The notes under the pieces were generated by a model. The model saw only the letters and a program-made list of their open reading frames with translations, was not told the origin of the DNA and made no database searches. Shown in pieces: positions 1 through 8,609 of a stretch of DNA of 10,738 nt. The stretch covers positions 1-10,738 of the forward strand of contig PLZT01000237.1 in assembly GCA_003152255.1 (NCBI GenBank). The letters are read 5' to 3'. A program made the translations under genes and the position numbers. Position 1 is the first letter of the stretch; every line of letters starts with the position of its first letter. The stretch comes from Methylocystaceae bacterium (GTDB lineage Bacteria; Pseudomonadota; Alphaproteobacteria; Rhizobiales; Beijerinckiaceae).

Positions 1-203
1 TTAATGTCGGCGCCGGCGGCGAAGGCCTTTTCGGAGCCGGTCAGCACGACGCAGCCGATTTCTTCGTCCGCCTCGAACGCCTGAAGGGCGTCGTCGAGTT
101 CGCCGATCAGCTTCGCGTTGAGCGCATTGAGCGCGTCCGGCCGATGCAGACGAACAAGCCCCGCTTTTCCGTGCCTTTCGATCTCTATCGTCTCGTAGCT
201 CAC
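1..203 (-). CDS. Enoyl-CoA hydratase/isomerase family protein (5' part only; cut by window edge)
   Basis: Only the first 67 or so codons are present; the gene runs off the left edge. The reading frame has the crotonase N-terminus: VRLHRPDALNALN near residues 17-29, then VVLTGSEKAFAAGADI near residues 53-68, which is the start of the oxyanion-hole region of the family. Members hydrate trans-2-enoyl-CoA to 3-hydroxyacyl-CoA in fatty-acid or related acyl-CoA breakdown in the cytoplasm. I chose the GTG at 203-201 because GAGGAG lies 8 bases upstream; an in-frame ATG at 221-219 would add six residues but has no comparable ribosome site. It follows the Rrf2-type regulator by 57 bases on the same strand and could be its target or simply the last gene of the cluster. 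Family assignment is secure; the exact substrate, and therefore a gene symbol, cannot be given from this fragment. Confidence 0.85.
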   Translation of the reverse strand, partial: MSYETIEIERHGKAGLVRLHRPDALNALNAKLIGELDDALQAFEADEEIGCVVLTGSEKAFAAGADI

Positions 204-231
204 GCGCGCATCTCCTCGCATCTTCCGGACA

Positions 232-250
232 GGGCGAGCATCCTTCGCCC
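232..250. repeat. Inverted repeat between regulator gene and enoyl-CoA hydratase gene
   Basis: GGGCGA (232-237) and TCGCCC (245-250) form a perfect 6-base stem with a 7-base loop inside the 57-base gap between the Rrf2-type gene and the hydratase gene. No T-run follows on the minus strand, so it is a poor intrinsic terminator. It could be an RNA stem near the hydratase ribosome site or an operator, but a stem this short can arise by chance in GC-rich DNA. Confidence 0.25.
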
Positions 251-260
251 ATGGCCTCTT

Positions 261-716
261 TTATATGTCGAAATCGCCGCCCGCGTCCTGCCTTTCGCCG
301 AAACCGCGCGCGAGCGCGCTGGCGTGCAAATCGTCGAGCGATATCCTCTCCAACCGTTCGAAAACGCAGGCCTCGATTTGCTCCAGAACCGGCGTCAGCG
401 CCGCTTCGAGCGACGCATCGCTCCGGCGCGCGCATCCTTCTTCGTCGTCGCTTTCGGCGCGCAGCGCGACGCGAACGATTTCGGCGGCGGTCAAACGGCG
501 GCGCTCGCGCGCTAGTTCGTAACCGCCAGAGGGGCCGCGTAGGCTCCTCAGTATTCCAGCGCGCACCAACGCCTGCAATAATCCTTCCAGCCGCCGCGGC
601 GGAAAATCGTGACGCGCCGCCAACTCTTTCGAAGACACCGGGCGCGCCCGCGCGTGCAAGGCCACGTCGAGAACCGCGAGCAAGGCGAAACGCGCGGCGC
701 GCGGCAGCAGCATCAT
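261..716 (-). CDS. Rrf2-family winged-helix transcriptional regulator
   Basis: A 151-residue protein with the usual length and order of Rrf2 regulators. An N-terminal winged helix (about 1-70) includes the recognition-helix segment [23 protein letters not shown] (28-50; key residues S29, E31, L32, R42, L43) and the wing [10 protein letters not shown] (61-70), which is characteristic of the family. A linker and dimerisation helix follow. IscR, NsrR and RsrR carry three clustered cysteines for a 2Fe-2S or 4Fe-4S cluster; here only Cys95 and Cys117 are present, so the canonical cluster-binding triad is missing. The start ATG (716-714) overlaps the dut stop as ATGA, and a second ATG follows directly. 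Translational coupling to dut is likely. It may control the downstream enoyl-CoA hydratase gene or its own cluster; that is inference. The family call is strong, the signal unknown. Confidence 0.88.
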   Translation of the reverse strand: MMLLPRAARFALLAVLDVALHARARPVSSKELAARHDFPPRRLEGLLQALVRAGILRSLRGPSGGYELARERRRLTAAEIVRVALRAESDDEEGCARRSDASLEAALTPVLEQIEACVFERLERISLDDLHASALARGFGERQDAGGDFDI

Positions 717-1180
717 TCTTGCCGCTCTCCCAACAGGCCGGTGGAGCCGAAGCCGCCGCCGCCGCGTTCCGTCTCTTCCATCGCCTCTTGCGTTTCCTCC
801 AGTTGCGCCCGCGTCACCGGCGCGACGACAAGCTGCGCGATCCGCATGCCGCGAACGATCTCGAAGGGATGCGCGCCGAGATTGACCAAGAGCGCCTTCA
901 CCTCGCCGCGATAGTCGCTGTCGATGGTGCCGGGCGCGTTCAGAATGGTGACGCCATGCTCCAGGGCGAGCCCCGAGCGCGGCCTGATCTGCGCCTCAAA
1001 ACCTCGCGGCAAATGGATGGCGAATCCGGTCGGCACGAGATCGCGGGCGCCGGGTGCGAGCACGAGTTTTCGACCCGGCGCCAGCGCGGCGCAAAGATCG
1101 AGGCCGGCGGCGCCGTCGCTGGCGTAAAAAGGCAGTTCCAGGCCCTCGCCATGGGGCAGACGCGAAATCGTGATTTTCAT
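713..1180 (-). CDS. dut: Deoxyuridine 5'-triphosphate nucleotidohydrolase (dUTPase)
   Basis: A 155-residue trimeric-type dUTPase, which hydrolyses dUTP to dUMP and pyrophosphate, keeping uracil out of DNA and feeding dTMP synthesis. All five family motifs are present: motif 1 AAGLDLCA (24-31), motif 2 RPRSGLA (66-72), motif 3 [15 protein letters not shown] (80-94) with the water-activating Asp87, motif 4 [10 protein letters not shown] (113-122), and the glycine-rich C-terminal arm [10 protein letters not shown] (139-148) that closes over the nucleotide. Length and residues are normal, so it should be active. The ATG overlaps the coaBC stop as ATGA (1180-1177), and its own stop overlaps the regulator's ATG in the same way, so coaBC, dut and the regulator gene are probably translated from one message. 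A coaBC-dut pairing is common in bacteria. Confidence 0.97.
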   Translation of the reverse strand: MKITISRLPHGEGLELPFYASDGAAGLDLCAALAPGRKLVLAPGARDLVPTGFAIHLPRGFEAQIRPRSGLALEHGVTILNAPGTIDSDYRGEVKALLVNLGAHPFEIVRGMRIAQLVVAPVTRAQLEETQEAMEETERGGGGFGSTGLLGERQE

Positions 1181-2451
1181 GGACTGAGCTTCCCGCTATC
1201 GTCGGCCAGCTCTTGCGCCAGGCGCCGCACCAGCCGGGCGGCCACGGCCTCCTTGCCGAGGCGCGGCCAGCTTTCGACGCCCTTCGCCGAGACAATATGC
1301 GCTTCATTTTCGTCCGCGCCGAACACCCCGGCGGAAACGTCGTTGGCGACGATGAGATCGCAGCCCTTGCGCGCGAGTTTTTCCCTCGCGTGGCGCAACA
1401 GATCGCGCGTTTCGGCCGCGAAGCCCACGACCAGCGCCGGGCGTCCCGCCTCGCGCGCCGCGACGCTCGCGAGAATATCCGGATTTTCGACAAGGGTCAG
1501 CGCCGGCGCTCCGCCTCCCTGTAGTTTCTTGATCTTGTCGGGCGCCGTCTCGACGCGCCAATCGGCGACCGCCGCGGCGCCGATGAAGATGTCGGCCGGC
1601 AGCGCCGCCTCGACCGCCGCGAGCATCTCGCGGGCCGTTTCGACATGACGCGTTTCAACGCCAGGAGGGTCGGGAATAGTCACCGGGCCGCTGACCAGCG
1701 TCACGCGCGCCCCGGCCAACCTGGCGGCGGCGGCGATGGCGTGTCCCTGCTTGCCCGAGGAGCGATTGGCGATGAAGCGAACGGGGTCGATCGGCTCATG
1801 CGTCGGCCCCGAGGTCACGACGACATGCCGCCCGGCGAGCAAGCCGGCGTCTCCAGCCGGCGCGGAGAGCGCGGCGCGGATCGCCTCGACGATTTGGGAC
1901 GGCTCGCTCATGCGTCCCGGGCCATATTCGCCGCAGGCCATCTCGCCGTCTTCCGGCCCGACAAACAGAGCGCCGTCCGCGCTCAGTCGCGCGACGTTGC
2001 GCCGCGTCGCCGGATGCAGCCACATGCGCAAATTCATTGCCGGGGCGAACAGGACGCGCTTGTCGGTGGCCAGCAAAAGCGTCGTCGCCAGATCGTCGGC
2101 CAGCCCCTGCGCCGCGCGCGCCAGCAGATTCGCGGTCGCCGGCGCGACGACGATAAGGTCGGCCTGCCGCGAAAGCTGGATATGCCCCATTTCGCCTTCG
2201 CGCGCCGCGTCGAAGAGATCGGTGTGAACCGGCGCACCCGAAATCGCCGAAAATGAAAGCTCGGTCACGAACTCCCGCGCCGAGGCCGTCAGCACGACCC
2301 GCGTGAGGACGCCGCGCTCGCGCAGCCGCCGAAGCAGTTCGAGCGATTTATAAGCGGCGACGCCGCCCCCGACGATCAGCAGGACGCGCTTGCCGGCCAA
2401 GTTTGCCGGCTCTTCTCGCGTCTGTTCCCGCGCCTCTTCGCGATCCGCCAC
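1177..2451 (-). CDS. coaBC: Bifunctional phosphopantothenoylcysteine decarboxylase / phosphopantothenate-cysteine ligase (CoaBC)
   Basis: Two steps of coenzyme A synthesis in one chain: CoaB joins 4'-phosphopantothenate to cysteine using CTP, and CoaC decarboxylates the product with FMN to 4'-phosphopantetheine. With the chosen start the protein is 424 residues. The N-terminal flavoprotein (CoaC) domain has [16 protein letters not shown] (about 20-35), the catalytic His in [20 protein letters not shown] (His90), the PAMN motif (137-140) and the active-site Cys173 in [13 protein letters not shown]. The CoaB half starts near residue 207 with [28 protein letters not shown] sequence (key Asn229) and has the lysine-rich KIKK at 306-309. 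I chose GTG 2451-2449 because GGGAG sits 6 bases upstream and a promoter-like element fits just before it. A TTG at 2508 would add 19 residues with no family resemblance. First gene of the minus-strand cluster. Confidence 0.95.
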   Translation of the reverse strand: MADREEAREQTREEPANLAGKRVLLIVGGGVAAYKSLELLRRLRERGVLTRVVLTASAREFVTELSFSAISGAPVHTDLFDAAREGEMGHIQLSRQADLIVVAPATANLLARAAQGLADDLATTLLLATDKRVLFAPAMNLRMWLHPATRRNVARLSADGALFVGPEDGEMACGEYGPGRMSEPSQIVEAIRAALSAPAGDAGLLAGRHVVVTSGPTHEPIDPVRFIANRSSGKQGHAIAAAARLAGARVTLVSGPVTIPDPPGVETRHVETAREMLAAVEAALPADIFIGAAAVADWRVETAPDKIKKLQGGGAPALTLVENPDILASVAAREAGRPALVVGFAAETRDLLRHAREKLARKGCDLIVANDVSAGVFGADENEAHIVSAKGVESWPRLGKEAVAARLVRRLAQELADDSGKLSP

Positions 2452-2479
2452 CCAACGCTCCCAAAGTCCAGCCGGCGCG

Positions 2480-2508
2480 ACAATACTCACTTTCGCACCG
2501 GCGCCCAA
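2480..2508 (-). promoter_or_regulatory. Possible sigma-70 promoter of the coaBC cluster
   Basis: On the minus strand TTGGGC (2508-2503) and TATTGT (2485-2480) are separated by 17 bases. The -10 matches TATAAT at four of six positions, the -35 matches TTGACA only in its TTG. Predicted transcription would begin near 2473, about 22 bases before the GTG at 2451, leaving room for the GGGAG ribosome site. It agrees with the shorter CoaBC start but is a pattern match only. Confidence 0.35.
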
Positions 2509-2510
2509 GT

Positions 2511-2544
2511 GGATCGGTTTCGGGGGATCGGTTTCGCGGATCGG
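2511..2544. repeat. Short imperfect tandem repeat between coaBC and recF
   Basis: GGATCGGTTTCG occurs at 2511-2522 and exactly again at 2525-2536, followed by a partial third copy GGATCGG at 2538-2544. The period is about 13-14 bases. It lies in the divergent coaBC/recF spacer, just upstream of the proposed coaBC promoter, so a protein-binding site is possible; replication slippage is the simpler explanation. Confidence 0.5.
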
Positions 2545-2584
2545 CGCTGGCCCTTTTTGTCCCGGCGTGGCAAAGCGATCCGCG

Positions 2585-3745
2585 ATGAGGCCTCCCGACG
2601 CAAGTCCCGCGATCCTAAGTCCGCTGATCCGCCGGCTGACGCTGCGCGACTTTCGCTCCTACGCGGCGCTCGACGCGCGGTTCGGCTCCAGGACCATCGC
2701 GCTCACCGGCGAGAACGGCGCCGGAAAGACCAATATTCTCGAAGCGCTCTCGATGTTTTCGCCGGGGCGCGGGTTGCGCCGCGCGGAGATCGGCCTTTGC
2801 GCCCGGCATGACGGGCCGGGAGGCTTCGCGGTTTCCATCGAACTGGAGACGGACGGTCAAATCCTGCAGCTCGGCCATGGATTGGAGTCCGATGGCGAGG
2901 GCAATGCGGCGCGGCGCTTTCGCGTCGATCGCGCGCCGGCGACATCCCAGCGCGCCTTCGCCGAGCATATCCAGCCGCTGTGGTTGACGCCGGCGATGGA
3001 CGGGCTTTTCACCGGCCCGGCGGGCGACCGCCGGCGCTTTCTCGACCGGCTGACCTTGGGGGTCGACGCCGACCATGGCGCGCGCGTCTCCAAATTGGAG
3101 CGCGCCTTGCGTAACCGCAACCGCCTGCTGGAAGACGGCGGCGCCGATCCGCGCTGGCTCGCCGCCGCCGAGCAGGAAATCGCCGCGCTCGGCGTCGCTG
3201 TCGCGAGCGCCCGGCTCGACACGGCGCAACGCCTAGCCGCCTTGATCGAGGCGACGCGCGACGACGCCTCGCGCTTCCCCTTCGCGCTGATCGCGCTCGA
3301 CGGCGATCTGGAGCAAATGCTGCGGGACGAGCCGGCCTTCACCGTGGAGGAGCGCTACCGCTCGATGCTCGCGGGGTCGCGCCGTCGCGACGCCGCCGCG
3401 GGACGCACGCTGATCGGCCCGCAAGGCAGCGATCTATTGGTGCGGCACGGCCCCAAGGGCGAGGCCGCCCGGGACTGTTCCACGGGCGAACAAAAAGCGC
3501 TGCTGACCGGCCTTGTTCTGGCCCATGCGCGGCTGGTGACCGCCATGCGCGGCATGGCCCCCGTGCTTCTGCTGGACGAGATCGCCGCGCATTTCGACGC
3601 GCGGCGACGCGAGGCCCTGTTCGACGAACTGGACAAGCTCGGCGGCCAGGTCTGGATGACCGGCGCCGATCCGGCGCTGTTCGAGTCGCTGCAGGGCCGC
3701 GCCGACATTTTCACCGTTATGCCGGGGCGGATGGAGCGGCGGTGA
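2585..3745 (+). CDS. recF: DNA replication and repair protein RecF
   Basis: A 386-residue SMC-like ATPase that with RecO and RecR loads RecA at single-strand gaps. The N-terminus reads IRRLTLRDFRSYAALD (about 15-30), followed by the Walker A TGENGAGKTN (41-50). The family segment GPAGDRRRFLDRL is at 144-156, the ABC signature CSTGEQKALL at 298-307 and the Walker B region PVLLLDEIAAHFD at 326-338. A predicted helical insertion lies between, about 160-270. Length is normal for alphaproteobacterial RecF. The frame stays open upstream to 2390, but residues before the ATG at 2585 do not resemble RecF and overlap coaBC on the other strand, so I start at 2585; no strong ribosome site is visible there. 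Here recF sits beside coaBC and acnA, not directly after dnaN as in many bacteria. It converges on acnA with 7 bases between stops. Confidence 0.96.
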   Translation: MRPPDASPAILSPLIRRLTLRDFRSYAALDARFGSRTIALTGENGAGKTNILEALSMFSPGRGLRRAEIGLCARHDGPGGFAVSIELETDGQILQLGHGLESDGEGNAARRFRVDRAPATSQRAFAEHIQPLWLTPAMDGLFTGPAGDRRRFLDRLTLGVDADHGARVSKLERALRNRNRLLEDGGADPRWLAAAEQEIAALGVAVASARLDTAQRLAALIEATRDDASRFPFALIALDGDLEQMLRDEPAFTVEERYRSMLAGSRRRDAAAGRTLIGPQGSDLLVRHGPKGEAARDCSTGEQKALLTGLVLAHARLVTAMRGMAPVLLLDEIAAHFDARRREALFDELDKLGGQVWMTGADPALFESLQGRADIFTVMPGRMERR

Positions 3746-3755
3746 AGCCGCTCTA
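3732..3755. terminator. Candidate shared stem-loop at the recF/acnA convergent ends
   Basis: GAGCGGC (3734-3740) and GCCGCTC (3747-3753) make a perfect 7-base stem with a 6-base loop; the loop carries the recF TGA and the outer right arm enters the acnA stop codon. On the plus-strand RNA a G-U and a U-A pair can extend it. Neither side has a T-run, so an intrinsic terminator is weak. It may limit read-through between the convergent genes or protect the 3' ends. Confidence 0.4.
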
Positions 3756-6476
3756 CCCCAACAACTGCCGCAGCACATAAGGCAGGATGCCGCCGTTGCG
3801 GAAATATTCGAGCTCGTCGAGCGTGTCGATGCGCGCCAGCAGCGGGACTTCTTTCGTCTCTCCATCGGGATAGACGATCTTCGCCTTCAGCGTCTGGCGC
3901 GGCGCGAGGCTCTCGCCAAGACCCTCGATCGTCACGGTTTCCGCGCCGGTGAGGCCAAGCGAATCCCAACTCGTTCCCGGCTCGAAGGTCAGCGGCAAAA
4001 TGCCCATGCCGACGAGATTGGAGCGATGGATGCGTTCGAAACTTCGCGCGATCACCGCGCGCACGCCGAGCAACATCGTGCCCTTGGCGGCCCAGTCGCG
4101 CGAGGAGCCATTGCCATATTCGGCGCCGGCGAACACGACGAGCGGCGTGCCCTCGGACGCGTATTTCATCGCCGCGTCATAGATCGACATCTCCTCGCCG
4201 TCAGGGAAATGCCTGGTGACGCCGCCCTCCGGCACATTGCCGGCGGCGTCCTTGGCGATGAAATTCTTGATGCGGATATTGGCGAAGGTTCCGCGCATCA
4301 TCACTTCGTGATTGCCGCGGCGCGTGCCGTACTGGTTGAAGTCCTTTGGCTCGACGCCCTGCTCCTGCAACCATTTGCCGGCGGGCGAGGCCGCCTTGAT
4401 CGAGCCGGCCGGAGAAATATGGTCGGTCGTGATCTTATCGCCGAACAACGCCAGAATGCGCGCGTTCGCGATGTCCGCGACGGGCTTTGGCTCCTTGGTG
4501 AGTCCCTCGAAATAGGGCGGGTTGCGCACATATGTGGAACTCGCGTCCCAGCCATAGGTCTCGCCGGCGGGAACCTTGATCTTGCGCCAATGCGCGTCGC
4601 CGTCGAACACATGCGCATAGGCGTCCCGGAACATCGCGCGGGTGACGTTCTTGCGGATGAATTGCGCGATTTCCTCGTTAGTGGGCCAAAGGTCGCGCAA
4701 AAACACCGGCTCGCCCTTTTTGTCCTTGCCGAGCGGCTCCTTGGTCAGGTCGATCGCCGTCGTTCCCGCCAGCGCGAAAGCCACCACCAGCGGCGGCGAC
4801 GCCAGATAATTGGCCTGCACGTCGGGGTTCACGCGGCCCTCGAAGTTGCGGTTGCCGGACAGCACGGAGGCGGCCACGAGATCATTGGCGTTGATGGTCT
4901 TCGACACCGTCGCCGGGAGCGGCCCGGAATTGCCGATGCAGGTGGTGCAGCCGAAGCCGACGAGATTGAAACCGAGCTTGTCGAGCGATTTTTGCAGGCC
5001 GGACTTTTCGAGATATTGCGCGACCACCTGGCTGCCGGGCGCGAGCGAGGTCTTCACCCACGGTTTGACCTTGAGGCCGCGTTCTACCGCGTTGCGCGCG
5101 AGCAGCCCCGCGCCGATCAACACGCCGGGGTTGGAGGTGTTCGTGCATGAAGTTATGGCGGCGATCACCACGTCGCCGTGACCGAGATCGTAATTCTCGC
5201 CCTCGACCGGGAAACGGGCGCCCAGCCCGCCGGGCTTCTTATATTCATTGGCGAGCGAGGTCTCGAAGGTCGAGCCCATGTCCTCCAGCGCGACGCGGCC
5301 CTCGGGACGCTTCGGACCGGCGAGCGAGGGAACCACGCTGGAGAGATCGAGCGCGATCGTATCGGTGAATTCCGGCTCGGGTGCCTTCGCCGTGCGCAAC
5401 ATGCCCTGAGCCTTGGCGTATTTTTCGATCAACGCGACGCGCGCCGCCCCGCGCCCGGAGGTGTGGAGATAATCGAGCGTCTCGGAGTCGATCGGGAAAA
5501 AGCCGCATGTCGCGCCATATTCGGGCGCCATATTGGCGATGGTTGCGCGGTCCGCGAGCGAGAGATGATCGAGCCCCGGGCCGTAAAACTCCACGAATTT
5601 GCCGACGACGCCTTTTTTGCGCAGCATTTGCGTGACCGTGAGCACCACGTCGGTGGCGGTGACGCCTTCGCGCGGTTGGCCTTCCAGTTTGAAGCCGATG
5701 ACCTCCGGGGCCAGCATGGACAAGGGCTGACCAAGCATGGCCGCCTCCGCCTCGATGCCGCCGACTCCCCAACCGAGCACGGCGAGACCGTTGACCATTG
5801 TCGTATGCGAATCGGTGCCGACCAATGTGTCGGGATAGGCGGTCTCGATGGTTTGCGTCTTGCCCTTGACCTTGATCTTCTCTTTCTTCGTCCAGACCGT
5901 CTGCGCCAGAAATTCGAGATTGACCTGATGGCAGATGCCGGCGCCCGGCGGCACCACGCGGAAATTATCGAAGGCCGATTGGCCCCATTTCAGAAAGCGA
6001 TAACGCTCGCCGTTGCGCTGATATTCGATATCCACATTTTGTTTCAGGGCGCGCGCCGTGCCGAAGTAATCGACGATCACCGAATGGTCGATGACGAGAT
6101 CGACCGGGGCCAGCGGATTGATCTTTTGCGGATCGCCGCCGAGCGCGACAAATGCGTCGCGCATCGCCGCGAGATCGACCACGGCGGGAACGCCGGTAAA
6201 ATCCTGCATCAACACGCGCGCCGGTCGGAAGGCGATCTCGACTTCGCCCTTGCCCTTGGCTGTCAGCCAGCCGGCGAAGGCCTCGATATTCTCCTTCGTG
6301 ACCGTGCGACCGTCTTCATGGCGCAGCAGATTTTCGAGCAAAACCTTTAGCGAATATGGCAGCCGCGAGACGCCGGCGAGTCCGTTTTTTTCGGCGGCCT
6401 TAAGCGAATAATAAAAATATGTTTTCGCGCCGACGACGAGTTTTTTGCGGGATTTGAAGCTATCGATGGAAATCAT
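3753..6476 (-). CDS. acnA: Aconitate hydratase A (aconitase)
   Basis: A complete 907-residue aconitase of the AcnA/IRP1 type, which interconverts citrate and isocitrate in the TCA cycle using a 4Fe-4S cluster. The three cluster ligands are Cys444 (in ITSCTNTSNP) and Cys510 and Cys513 (in FGCTTCIGNSGPL), with the 66- and 3-residue spacing of the family. Substrate-site segments are also present: VGTDSHTTMVNGLAVLGWGVGG (219-240; key residues D222, S223, H224), GDKITTDHISPAGSI (679-693) and AGAEYGNGSSRDWAAKG (783-799) with the catalytic Ser791/Ser792 region. The swivelling domain 4 covers about 660-907. The ATG at 6476 has AGGA 9 bases upstream. Gene length and all key residues look intact. Upstream lies the remnant of an unrelated gene, so acnA is probably a single-gene unit. 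Confidence 0.98.
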   Translation of the reverse strand: MISIDSFKSRKKLVVGAKTYFYYSLKAAEKNGLAGVSRLPYSLKVLLENLLRHEDGRTVTKENIEAFAGWLTAKGKGEVEIAFRPARVLMQDFTGVPAVVDLAAMRDAFVALGGDPQKINPLAPVDLVIDHSVIVDYFGTARALKQNVDIEYQRNGERYRFLKWGQSAFDNFRVVPPGAGICHQVNLEFLAQTVWTKKEKIKVKGKTQTIETAYPDTLVGTDSHTTMVNGLAVLGWGVGGIEAEAAMLGQPLSMLAPEVIGFKLEGQPREGVTATDVVLTVTQMLRKKGVVGKFVEFYGPGLDHLSLADRATIANMAPEYGATCGFFPIDSETLDYLHTSGRGAARVALIEKYAKAQGMLRTAKAPEPEFTDTIALDLSSVVPSLAGPKRPEGRVALEDMGSTFETSLANEYKKPGGLGARFPVEGENYDLGHGDVVIAAITSCTNTSNPGVLIGAGLLARNAVERGLKVKPWVKTSLAPGSQVVAQYLEKSGLQKSLDKLGFNLVGFGCTTCIGNSGPLPATVSKTINANDLVAASVLSGNRNFEGRVNPDVQANYLASPPLVVAFALAGTTAIDLTKEPLGKDKKGEPVFLRDLWPTNEEIAQFIRKNVTRAMFRDAYAHVFDGDAHWRKIKVPAGETYGWDASSTYVRNPPYFEGLTKEPKPVADIANARILALFGDKITTDHISPAGSIKAASPAGKWLQEQGVEPKDFNQYGTRRGNHEVMMRGTFANIRIKNFIAKDAAGNVPEGGVTRHFPDGEEMSIYDAAMKYASEGTPLVVFAGAEYGNGSSRDWAAKGTMLLGVRAVIARSFERIHRSNLVGMGILPLTFEPGTSWDSLGLTGAETVTIEGLGESLAPRQTLKAKIVYPDGETKEVPLLARIDTLDELEYFRNGGILPYVLRQLLG

Positions 6477-6519
6477 GGGACTTTGTCCTAAGGGGCGCGG
6501 CGGAGGGCTCGCCGTCTCT

Positions 6520-6547
6520 TTTAGAAAATTCCATGCCAGAGATACAA
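6520..6547 (-). promoter_or_regulatory. Weak promoter-like element upstream of acnA
   Basis: On the minus strand TTGTAT (6547-6542) and TCTAAA (6525-6520) are 16 bases apart, within a locally AT-richer stretch that stands out from the GC-rich surroundings and lies 44-71 bases before the acnA ATG. Matches to the sigma-70 consensus are three and four of six. The location is right for acnA, but the exact hexamers are uncertain. Confidence 0.3.
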
Positions 6548-6578
6548 TAGCAAAGGCCGGAATCGCCTCGCGCCTTGC

Positions 6579-6858
6579 TCAAACCGGTTCGGGATCGCCG
6601 ATGTCGTACGACGCGGTCATGGATTTGCAAAGTCGCCCGGGCGGCGCGACCGGCGCCGAGGCGCCGCGCGGCGAAATGATCGCGCAAAGCCTCGCGAGAG
6701 GTCGAGATTTTCTTGACGTGGATGAGGCCGGGCTCCAGCACGTCCTCGGCGTAGCAATATTCGAGGCATCCCTCTTCGGCGCGGCTCGCGCTGATCATCG
6801 CGAGCATATCCACCCGCGGGGCTCCTTTGTTGGCGAATAGAAAGCCATGAATTTCAAA
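6579..6858 (-). pseudogene. Decayed antibiotic biosynthesis monooxygenase (ABM) / putative quinol monooxygenase gene
   Basis: The minus-strand frame from about 6858 carries a clear ABM-type segment, MLAMISASRAEEGCLEYCY followed by AEDVLEPGLIHV, then SREALRDHFAA. These proteins are normally about 95-100 residues and form small ferredoxin-like-fold dimers. Here the good frame has no ATG at the expected beginning (GTG 6813-6811 is internal to the domain). It loses family character after IHDRV near 6610, continuing as arginine-rich sequence to 6460 and running into acnA. The expected C-terminus, YDIGDPEPV and a TGA at 6581-6579, lies in another frame, so an indel near 6609 (in effect +1) separates the two halves. 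Residues normally aromatic in the AAWRAAW region read GAGRAAR, which argues for real decay more than a single sequencing error. A tailed but translated protein (6460-6813) remains an alternative. Confidence 0.65.
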
Positions 6859-6895
6859 CTCTCCCGCGAGCGGCGTCCCGGCCGCGGGAGCGTTT
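6856..6895 (-). terminator. Stem-loop terminator candidate after leuA
   Basis: CTCCCGCG (6861-6868) and CGCGGGAG (6883-6890) form a perfect 8-base GC-rich stem, flanked after one mismatch by AAAC/GTTT (6856-6859 with 6892-6895). It begins 12 bases after the leuA stop. On the minus strand the stem is followed by AGTTTG, a short T-stretch, so termination may be partial. It separates leuA from the decayed ABM gene. Confidence 0.55.
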
Positions 6896-6907
6896 AAGCC
6901 GCGCGGA

Positions 6908-8500
<1,593 letters not shown>

Positions 8501-8523
8501 TGGTCGGTTCCTGCTGTAGCCTT

Positions 8524-8538
8524 GCCCGCCGCGCGGGC
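8524..8538 (-). terminator. Putative attenuator terminator stem of the leuA leader
   Basis: On the minus strand GCCCGC and GCGGGC enclose a 3-base loop, a compact GC-rich hairpin ending 23 bases before the leuA ATG. The sequence after it (AAGGCTAC) lacks a T-run, so it may stop transcription weakly or act on the ribosome site instead. Its first arm is shared with the alternative stem that pairs 8534-8540 with 8588-8594, so the two cannot form together. Confidence 0.5.
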
Positions 8539-8594
8539 TTCTTATTGCCTGTCTCGCGCTTGATCCCCTGAAGGCCTGGGCCACTAAAAGCCCG
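8534..8594 (-). promoter_or_regulatory. Putative antiterminator stem of the leuA leader
   Basis: On the minus strand CGGGCTT (8594-8588) and AAGCCCG (8540-8534) are perfectly complementary over 7 bases. The second arm overlaps the first arm of the terminator-like hairpin at 8524-8538, so the pairings compete. The first arm begins 8 bases after the leader-peptide stop codon, where a ribosome finishing the leader would mask it. That is the geometry of a classical amino-acid attenuator. Confidence 0.55.
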
Positions 8595-8609
8595 TCGTGC
8601 GTTCAGGGG
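8565..8609 (-). repeat. Inverted repeat covering the leader-peptide stop (leader stem 1)
   Basis: CCCCTGAA (8565-8572) has its exact inverted partner TTCAGGGG at 8602-8609. On the minus-strand RNA the upstream arm contains the leader peptide's last codon and TGA stop (8605-8603), and the 29-base loop holds the first arm of the antiterminator stem. A ribosome on the last leader codons would prevent this stem from forming. Confidence 0.55.

Noticed and set aside
1..435. A 144-codon minus-strand open frame at the left edge
   Set aside because: It is a different frame from the enoyl-CoA hydratase and the regulator, both of which have clear family sequence; the product is arginine-rich shadow sequence.
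251..1648. A 465-codon plus-strand open frame across the regulator, dut and coaBC
   Set aside because: It runs antisense to three well-supported genes and its product is an arginine/alanine-rich low-complexity chain.
2390..2584. Extended N-terminus of RecF
   Set aside because: The frame is open, but these 65 codons overlap coaBC on the other strand and do not resemble RecF; the ATG at 2585 leads directly into the family N-terminus.
5178..6350. A 390-codon plus-strand open frame opposite acnA
   Set aside because: It lies wholly antisense to a complete, motif-rich aconitase gene. Its translation is arginine-, histidine- and glycine-rich with no family pattern, the usual shadow of a GC-rich gene. 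The same holds for 4026-5150.
8501..8584. Extended N-terminus of LeuA
   Set aside because: The 28 added residues are unlike the family and would cover the attenuator stems; the ATG at 8500 has a proper ribosome site.
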